Below, one piece after another: positions 56,246 through 64,000 of a DNA stretch of 64,000 nucleotides. The DNA is from Apostichopus japonicus. Lineage: Eukaryota > Echinodermata > Holothuroidea > Aspidochirotida > Stichopodidae. Numbering within the stretch: position 1 is the first letter of the stretch; every line of letters begins with the position of its first letter. The notes below the pieces were generated by a model. That model was not told the origin of the DNA and made no database searches. It worked only from the letters and a program-made list of their open reading frames with translations. Both the position numbers and the translations under genes were made by a program. The stretch lies in NCBI RefSeq assembly GCF_037975245.1, contig NC_092583.1, positions 1,638,264 through 1,702,263 on the forward strand. Direction: 5' to 3'.

Positions 56246-57024
56246 GGGATAGTTGCACACTGTATGTACTATGTATTGTGTATGTAGCGCAATTTGGTAT
56301 ATATAGACTTACCGTTACGCGTGGCTACCAATGTATTACAGAATACATTTGTTTGTTTGGAGGGGGGAAAATCAGTCATATTCCTCACATTCAAACATCA
56401 AATTATATTTTACTAATGAAATAACATGTCTTGAACTCATCAAACTATCAAAAGTCCAGCAAATTTCATCAAAATAATTTCAAATCCATGGGCAAAAAAG
56501 TACATTGTTTGTATCATAACCTCATTTACATATTTGCATATCTAATTAGCTTAATTATAAAAAAATTATAAAAATTAAAACCTCATTTCAATACCTATCT
56601 GTCAATACTTGGGTCCCTATTGACAAAATGAACAGATTTTAAATAATTACAATGTGTAAATATTTCCCCCCAGGGGGACAATTATATGATCACAACATGG
56701 GAAAGAGGAGATAGGCCTAATTATCTTAGTAAGAAACACTTTTACCACTCAAAATCTTTGGTTGGATGGAGCGGACGTTAGACCAATCTCCAATGGTTTT
56801 CAAATGGCCGCCCAATCCTTTGTTTTGACAATTATTGGAAACCCCTTCTAATGTCGAAAGGAGATGATGAGAGGGGGTGGGGAGGGGGCTGGAACAAAAA
56901 AAAAGGTTTTTTCGTTCACTAGACTTCTTGAAAAATTAGTTTCAACGAATTAATGTGATGAAATAAATGTTGTCACCGTTTTTTCGATTTCCATTTGAAG
57001 GTTAACTGCAGGACTTTACCGAAG

Positions 57025-58069
57025 CTTTGCGCCTCTCGCTGAGTTAGAGTGGGGAGATATGAGTAATAATAATAATAATAACACATTGGTTTCCACACAT
57101 GAGCCAGAATGTTCACCAAAACAGAAGATAGTGTTTATAAAGACACACAAAACAGCGAGTACAACAACTGCTTCCATCTTTGAGCGATACGGTTATTATC
57201 GCAATTTGACGTTCGTTACGGGAAAAAGCCACGTTCTATCCTTTCCTGGCAAATTTAATCGCAAAGATGTGTTATCGTTCCCTAAGATGAAGAAGAAGAC
57301 GTTTGACATTTTAGCGAATCACGCCAGATATGATCGTAAGGAGATGAGTCTATTGATACCGAATGCAGTCTACGTCACCATCCTACGAAAGCCCGAAGAC
57401 CAATTGGAATCGGCTTTCGGATATTTCGAAATGTACAAAACGATTAATAAACTAGAGGGAGAAACACATTTGGAGGCTTATATGAAAGACCCGAAGAAAT
57501 ATTGGAAAAAGTTTAAAATGTGGCAACTGAGTAGAAATGGACAATTATTCGATTTAGGTTTCGAGCATGAGTTCGATGAGGATGACGTCAAATTAGAGGG
57601 CGCAATTCAAGACTTGGACGAGGAATTGGACCTTGTTTTGATCAGAGAATATTACGACGAGTCTCTCATTCTATTAAGAAAATTATTGTGTTGGGATTAT
57701 GAAGATATTTTATACATATCAGCTGGGGTCAGAAGTTCAAGTCATCGATTTCAGAAAAGTGACGAATTAATAGCGAAGATTAAAAAATGGAACCATGGAG
57801 ATGTTTTACTATATGATCACTTCAATCGGACATTTTGGAAGAAAGTAGATGCTTACGGTAAAGATTTTCAGAGAGACTTGAAATTTTTTAGACAATTAAA
57901 CCAGGAAGCTTTTGATCAATGTATCGATTCTTATAGACTTGACAGAGAAGATAGGAGAGAAGATAAATTTGTACTTAAGAATAATACAGAAAGGTGCACC
58001 AGGATTCTAAGAGCCGACATCGGATACACGAAACTTATTCGAACTTATATGAAAAAGAAATATGGATGA
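57025..58069 (+). CDS. Galactose-3-O-sulfotransferase-like protein, gene 2, catalytic exon
   Basis: An intact paralogue of gene 1 with 336 residues from the internal ATG at 57059 and about 397 with the anchor exon. It retains KTHKTAS (PAPS 5' loop, residues 28-34 from that Met), VTILRKP...ESAF (3'-phosphate motif), LVLIREYYDESLILLRKLLCW and HFNRTFWKKVDAYG, plus sequons NLT, NRT and NNT. About 21 amino-acid substitutions separate it from gene 1 after the N-terminal Asn run. Many change charge, and none hits the PAPS motifs apart from I/V and E/D swaps. The Asn run (AAT repeat) is longer here. The intron before this exon is about 4.0 kb against 0.73 kb in gene 1 because of insertions. The same acceptor ambiguity applies (GAAG at 57021-57024 versus GCAG at 57008-57011). 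Confidence 0.9.
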
Positions 58070-58439
58070 TTGCCCAAGAAATTACAATAGGTTCATTGAA
58101 CTTATAATATTATTGTTGTTGTTGTTATTTTATAATCATTATTATTATTATGATTATTATTATTCGGATGAATTGTCACTTATAGGCCTACGTATAACGT
58201 ATGGTCTGTGATAACGTATAATCAATAGAAGACCAACACTGTTTTTTAAAGCGATCGTTGATAAGTGCTATTTTTTCTTCTTCTTTTATTTGCTGTAATT
58301 GTAGACCTTTGGACTTTCAGATTATATATATCGAAGGAAACCGTCGTGAGTAATTCTTGCCTATTTCAACCGTTCCACCTTAGAATGTTAGACTCGCGTA
58401 TTAGTTACTGAATAGCTATGTTAGGATAGACAAGCCAAT

Positions 58440-58965
58440 ACATACATACATCCATAGGCCTACATGCATACTCTCATACATACATACATACATACTCGCA
58501 TACATACATACATACATACATACATACATACATACATACATACATACATACATACATACATACATACATACATACATACATACATACATACATACATACA
58601 TACATACATACATACATACATACATACATACATACATACATACATACATACATACATACATACATACATACATACATACATACATACATACATACATACA
58701 TGCATGCATGCATGCATGCATGCATGCATGCATGCATGCATGCATGCATGCATACATACATACATACATACATACATACATACATACATACATACATACA
58801 TACATACATACATACATACATACATACATACATACATACATACATACATACATACATACATACATACATACATACATACATACATACATACATACATACA
58901 TACATACATACATACATACATACATACATACATACATACATACATACATACATACATACATACAT
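58440..58965. repeat. CATA tetranucleotide microsatellite with CATG core
   Basis: About 125 CATA units, with a block of about 13 CATG units at 58700-58751. In gene 1's flank the same site (10500-10557) has only a few units. All open frames through it are artefacts. Confidence 0.98.
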
Positions 58966-59784
58966 GGTTATTATAGCTCATTGATATCGCCTTACGTCAT
59001 TTGCCCTGCTATCAGGGTTGTGCCATTTACGAAAGGAAAGAAGGTTTTAATACTCTCGTTTCCTTTTCGTCGGAGCGTGGGTGGGGCAAGGGGGCTGTGA
59101 GTTGGACTGGAGGTTGTAAAAGAGGAGAAGGGGGGAATGGACCTCCTCTCGTGGGATTTACGCGGGTCAAATTCTTCAGAATTTTCCAGATATTTATCAG
59201 CAAAGTTTGAATCTCAGGTTTTCAGGGTGCCTGAGAAAATGTTTTAGAATGTTTCGTCTAGCCTTTTTCCTAGATCCCACGTACCTCTTCATCGATAGCA
59301 TACGTCTTAAAACTGTCATAGTTAATTCTCACGTTGAAGACGTTATCAATCTGTTTGTTTGTTTGTTTGTTTTTAAAGGGTGTCTTTAGGCAGAAAATTC
59401 ATTTTGATATGTTTGTAGACCACTAGCCAATCACTGCTTCGAGTCCAGATTGTGTGTTTCTAGACCACTTTTAGTGTTTGAGAAATTACCCTTTAAAATA
59501 GCTAAGGTACAACAATTAAAGTGGCTGAACTATACAGCCTAATAAACACGGACTATATTATTTAGGTCATATGCGGCACAAAAACTCAATGGCAATCATA
59601 AGACTTCAAATGACATGTTAGTTCCAACGAAGTTTCAAAGAGAAATGGTATCTTGAAAGTCACCACAGGGTAACTCTATTGTTTATATACTATTTTTGGA
59701 TTACCATTAACATTTAGACTTATACTGAGGATCTGACGTCGTCATCAGACAAAGGCCTTTAAAGGAGCATTCCAGCGATTTAAA

Positions 59785-60055
59785 ATCTCTTAAAAAATGT
59801 GAATATCTAGCAACATAGAACAGCTAAAGACACATTACTAACAAAATCTTTTTCCTTGGACTATAACATATCAAGACTAAATTCTAGCGAAAGTCAGCCT
59901 TTAAGTTCCTATCGTTCGAATGAACTCCTCATAATGTGCACTCCCCTCCCCACCCCCACCACAGAAAAAAAGTTGGGTTACAAGTACTTATTGCAATATG
60001 TTACTAACCCTATAATACAACCCTACCCCTCCGTTGGGTACCGTTACTGCTGGTC
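59785..60055. other. Insertion specific to block B copy 2
   Basis: Copy 1 runs GGAGCATTCCACCACGTAAAATG. Here about 270 bases lie between GGAGCATTCCA and CCACCACGTAAAATG. No ends recognised. An ATT/AGT simple repeat follows at 60090-60215. Confidence 0.6.
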
Positions 60056-60592
60056 CACCACGTAAAATGTGATAACGTATAGTTAATGCTATGATTATGA
60101 TTATTATTATTATTAGTAGTAGTAGTAGTATTAGTATTAGTATTATTATTGTTATTATTACCACCATTATTATTAGTAATTGGAGTAGTAGTATTGTTAT
60201 TATTATTGTTCATTTATTCAGTTATTGTTTTTTTGTGTTGTTTAGTTATTTACTTATTTGTTTCTATGCTTGCTTCCTTGCTTGTTTGCTTGCTTGTGTG
60301 TGATTTCATCATTTGTTGAAACCTTTAGCCTTTGACAAAAGAATTTTTGTATGCTAATTTTTTTTCGGTATACAAGCATGTGAACGTTGACAAGGACGGT
60401 GTTATTTGAAGGAACAATTAACATTTAAGGTGTGCAAAAAAAAACCTTTCATGTTTTTGTGACAACAGAATTGAATTCAAGTTCGGTAATTCACGGTCAT
60501 TTGCGATTTTTCACTTTTTTATATTTTTGTTTACGTTTTATATCACTCAGAATAAATTTGAACCTAGCAGCCCATATTGCCACAGTTCTCAG

Positions 60593-60596
<4 letters not shown>

Positions 60597-60634
<38 letters not shown>

Positions 60635-61113
60635 AATACGACTTATAATGCGCACACACCACTCAAAGAATGTTCATGGCGCAATTGACAATGAGAAATG
60701 ATACAAATAATACAGAATAATACAAAACAATGACAGAAGAAAAACTTAATGGTATAAGATCATATAAAAGCTTTTGTCATTAAGTGGGATTTGATGCTCT
60801 TCTTAAAGTTAGAGAGAGTAGATGCTTGTCTGATTTTTTAGGGGAGTTGGTTCCATAAGCGAGGGGCAGAAACAATAAATGACCTACCCCCCCCCCTCCC
60901 CCCCAAGAATGTTTGGACTTAATTTCAGATAATAAAAATTGAGAGCTGGATCTTAGATTACGAGAGGGGACATAAATATGTAATAAGTCAGAAATATACA
61001 TTGGACCATATCCTTTAGGTGATTTATAAACAATAAGGAGATTTTATACATAATACGATATTTTACAGGTAGCCAGTGCAGGTTTTTTAAGACAGGGTGG
61101 ATATGACAATGCT
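60597..61113 (-). pseudogene. 5'-truncated LINE, 3' end of the RT protein and (ATT)n tail
   Basis: The minus strand reads LHWLPVKYRI at the start, then YISDLLHIYVPSRNLRSS, then after a frameshift at a G-run phrases like SLTLRRASNPT. It ends in an (ATT)n tract at 60597-60640. The layout LHWLPV...YVPSRNLRS and a microsatellite tail is typical of L2/CR1-like non-LTR elements. It is absent from block B copy 1 at 11771, so it inserted after the duplication. Confidence 0.8.
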
Positions 61114-61255
61114 TATGTGTTAGTATATGTTACCTTTTGCTTATTTTTTGCCAATTTTTGTGTCGATAGAGATTTTTTCTGCTTCTTAATATGATATTTA
61201 AGGCTGTTTGTTTATTGCTTTTTAAGTTTCACATCAGTGTACACATGTATATAAG

Positions 61256-61640
61256 TGAGTGTTCACACATCAAATGAGTGTTCACCAATATATCGAAGAT
61301 TCACAGGCTAATGCATATATAATGAGTGTTCACACAAATACAAAATGTACACACACATAGATAATGAGTGTTCACACATAAAATAAGTGTTCACACATAC
61401 ATCGATTATTCACAGGCTAATGCATATATAATGCATATATAATGAGTGTTCACACAGGTAATAGGTGTACACACATATAGATAATGAGTGTTCACACATA
61501 AAATGAGTGTTCACCGATATATCGATTATTCACAGGCTAATGCATATATAATGAGTGTTCTTACAAATAATAGGTGTACACACATGATAATGAGTGTTCA
61601 CACATAAAATGAGTGTTCACAAACATATCGATTATTGACT
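61256..61640. repeat. 109-bp tandem repeat, about 4 units
   Basis: CACAGGCTAATGCATAT at about 61302, 61411 and 61531. Words ATGAGTGTTCACAC repeat within units. Expanded relative to 11897-12080. Confidence 0.85.
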
Positions 61641-61992
61641 TTTAAAATCATACTGTTCACCCCTACAAATGAGTGTTCACAAATCAATCTTTAATTCATG
61701 TGCTTACGTATAGAATGGTTATGGGTCATAACTGCTGTTCATATGAAAACTATGCTTTCGCATATATAAGCTTTCAGACAAGTTATATTTGCAAAGCCCA
61801 TTCCATTAATTAACATTTTTTTAATTTACGAATTGTATAGTCAAAGCGTAATTAACGCTTTTTTTTAATATCTATTGCAATTCAATATTGAGACTAGGAA
61901 ATACATTTTTGGCAATATCATGTACCTTGTTCTGATTTTCTTGTTCCATTTATCTAAGATTTCTTCACAAAAAAAAACCCGTTTCAATACAC
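61641..61992. other. Short spacer between blocks B and C in unit 2
   Basis: About 350 AT-rich bases. It corresponds to the roughly 28.7-kb interval 12081-40756 of unit 1. Confidence 0.6.
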
Positions 61993-64000
61993 CGAAAATA
62001 GAAATTAATTTATGAGAGTGCAGGATTATTAAAATGATAACTCTTATCAATAAAACATATTGACCACCTTGTTATATACATTATTTAATATTTCTGTCAA
62101 TTTCTGTCAGTGATTTACTTGATTTCACGATCAACTCTACATCTTTCCTAACTATATTACTGGATATTCTCAGTGCCCACTGTAGGCGCGTAGCGAGGAA
62201 GTTGCCAAGGGAGGGGCGAAGCCTGTAGACAAACTATCTAAGCGTAGAATAAAATTTTGGCCGAAAGTGCCTCCCAGATGGCTGGAAATGGCACTTCCCA
62301 GGCCTTGTAAGTTGCATCTAAGCATTTTCTACTTTGAAATTACTAGCGATATCATAAAAAATATGCTCAAGGGGGTGGCGGTCGCCCCTTCGCCCCCCCC
62401 CCCCTTGGCTATGTGCCTGGCCCGCTCGAGGTAGAATCTCATCATTCTGAGAACTGAGTTACTTTGGGTTTATTTGCTTTCGAAATATTTAAGATATTTA
62501 AATCTCACAACAATATATATATTTCATCGAGATGACTATTCAAGCATCATTTCTAACAATGAAGGAAAAGTTGAAAATTTCCAAATTCTCCAGTACTTGT
62601 TTTTAATATTCATTTATAATAGGTTAGAAAAAATAGGTTACTTAGTGGAAGCCATAATTACAAGCTCATTAACCATCACTTGAGGATAGAACTCTTAAAG
62701 GGATGTGGTTGGTGGTTACGAAGAGCATTTTATAGTTTTATCGACTCCTATATAGAATCACGCAGAGACCAGTTAAATCAGGTTACCATGCAAAATTAGA
62801 GGGCAGCATGTTTTTTATTTAAACCTTCTGCAAAGTATAAGAAATAAGTAGTACAGATCAAAACTAGAAAAATACTGAGTGATACTAGAAAGAAAAAAAA
62901 CAGCTTATCTAAGACAAGTCAAGTGAAGAGATATCAATATATATGTGGAAAAGTAATAAAACAAGAAATTCATACGAAATTCACAATGAAGAACTAACGT
63001 GACAACAAGTACATGAGAACATAAGTATACACATGGGAATATACAAATACATAGGCCTATACAGAAAAGTAATTTATTCACTCAATTTATTCAATATATT
63101 AATAACGTCACAAAATATGTATATGCATGGATGTATATGTGTGTATATCAAGATCCATCATATACATTACAACTACTTGTTTAATCTGAAATGTTATCAA
63201 ACGTCCAACCGGGTCTGTCACTGACCGCTGCAGTGCTGCAATGCGCGTATAAAGGACGTGTTGACAATATGCTTATACCATATAGCTATAGGCTATACGT
63301 TAGGACGGGTTGGCAATATACTTATACTAGCTAGACTATAAGTTAGGACGGGTTGGCTATAAGCTTATACTAGCTAGGCTATAAGTTAATTAGTACGGGT
63401 TGGCTATAAGATTATACTAGGTAGGCTATAAGTTAGGACGGGTTGGGAATGGCTGTAAGCCATATCTGAGGATATCATAGCTCGACGCAACATTTAGCTG
63501 CAGCATTCCACAAGAGATGCCTTTATTCGTTCTTATCCTCCATTATAATCACCATCGTAGTAATGGGCTTGAAGCATTACGAAGATTACAACCGTAACTG
63601 CAAAGACATTTAAGCCTGACATCTCTCCATTATCTTAAACACCCTATGCTTATTCCATCACACAAAGAGCTTACGGATTATATGGAGTTCAACTCCCATG
63701 TCGAAGTGTGTGTAAACAGCTATGCAAGAAGAAGTCTAAAGAAAGTTTCACATCCAGTCTCTTTCCAAAGGCGTGGAAGAGAGTATGGCTGTGTATACAA
63801 GCGACCTACATAAATGAAATGGAAAGCCTGAGAATATTGAATGTAGGAACCTACATTGTCCATTATAACTTTAATATTTTATGTTAATTTGTTGTTGTTT
63901 TTGGAGAAGTCGATTGGTCTAGAGAAACATGGAAGAAACGTGGACTATAATTAAAAAAAGAAGTAAGTGCTACTCTCTTCTCATTTCTTCTTTTTCGAAA
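61993..64000. repeat. Segmental duplication block C, copy 2, cut by window end
   Basis: Collinear with 40757-42720, including the element at 62183-62419 and the 45-bp repeats at 63290-63450. The window ends inside it. Confidence 0.93.

Larger units (their letters stand above)
54756..56718. mobile_element. 1.96-kb insertion in intron 2 of gene 2
   Basis: Gene 1 reads ...AAAACGACCTATAATTATATTAGTAAGAAAC without a break. Here the sequence departs after AAAACGACCT and returns at AATTATCTTAGTAAGAAAC. It contains a tRNA-derived SINE head and a long TTTACCGCGGTAAA array. No clear target duplication, so it may be several events. Confidence 0.7.
51715..61640. repeat. Segmental duplication block B, copy 2 (carries sulfotransferase gene 2)
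   Basis: Collinear with 6856-12077 and enlarged by several insertions listed separately. Confidence 0.95.

Noticed and set aside
58416-59100. Long open frames of Met-Tyr-Val-Cys or Ile-His-Thr-Tyr repeats
   Set aside because: They are translations of the CATA/CATG microsatellite, open in several frames on both strands.

Overview
This is eukaryotic nuclear DNA, most likely from a marine invertebrate deuterostome. I would guess an echinoderm, possibly a sea cucumber, but that is inference from AT-rich intron-containing DNA, the dense short-repeat landscape and a galactose-3-O-sulfotransferase family protein. No species-diagnostic gene is present. No bacterial operons, rRNA or functional tRNA genes were seen.

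Layout. The backbone is a tandem segmental duplication. Three blocks occur in the same order twice: A (2852-4872 and 44381-46686), B (6856-12077 and 51715-61640) and C (40757-42720 and 61993 to the window end). Each B block carries one intact gene for a galactose-3-O-sulfotransferase-like type II Golgi enzyme, at 8180-10117 and 52822-58069. Block A may hold the first coding exon of each gene. Between B and C the first unit has about 28.7 kb that the second unit lacks, and nearly all of it is mobile or repetitive DNA.

Mobile DNA. The most striking content is a set of foldback elements with termini TATGGMAMGCC and 6-bp target duplications (16103-20081, 26221-27176, 32698-34331, 36578-36763). 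Each is filled with a different short palindromic or inverted minisatellite (cores CTTAAG, GATATC, TTCGAA-containing and ACGCGT). Also present are a 3.5-kb foldback with CAGTCCG arrays (22498-25967), several hAT-like nonautonomous elements with 8-bp target duplications, TTAA-flanked elements with a matching empty site in the other gene copy, tRNA-derived SINEs, LINE and Penelope-like remnants and a probable solo LTR. Hairpin insertions of only 26-33 bp with 7-bp target duplications recur at three loci.

Only the two sulfotransferase genes look functional. Other protein-like sequence is decayed: a Penelope-like RT piece at 628-853, LINE pieces at 13487-14408 and 60597-61113, and a two-exon pseudogene at 37132-38523. 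All positions were read by eye, so repeat boundaries are approximate to a few bases unless a target duplication fixes them.
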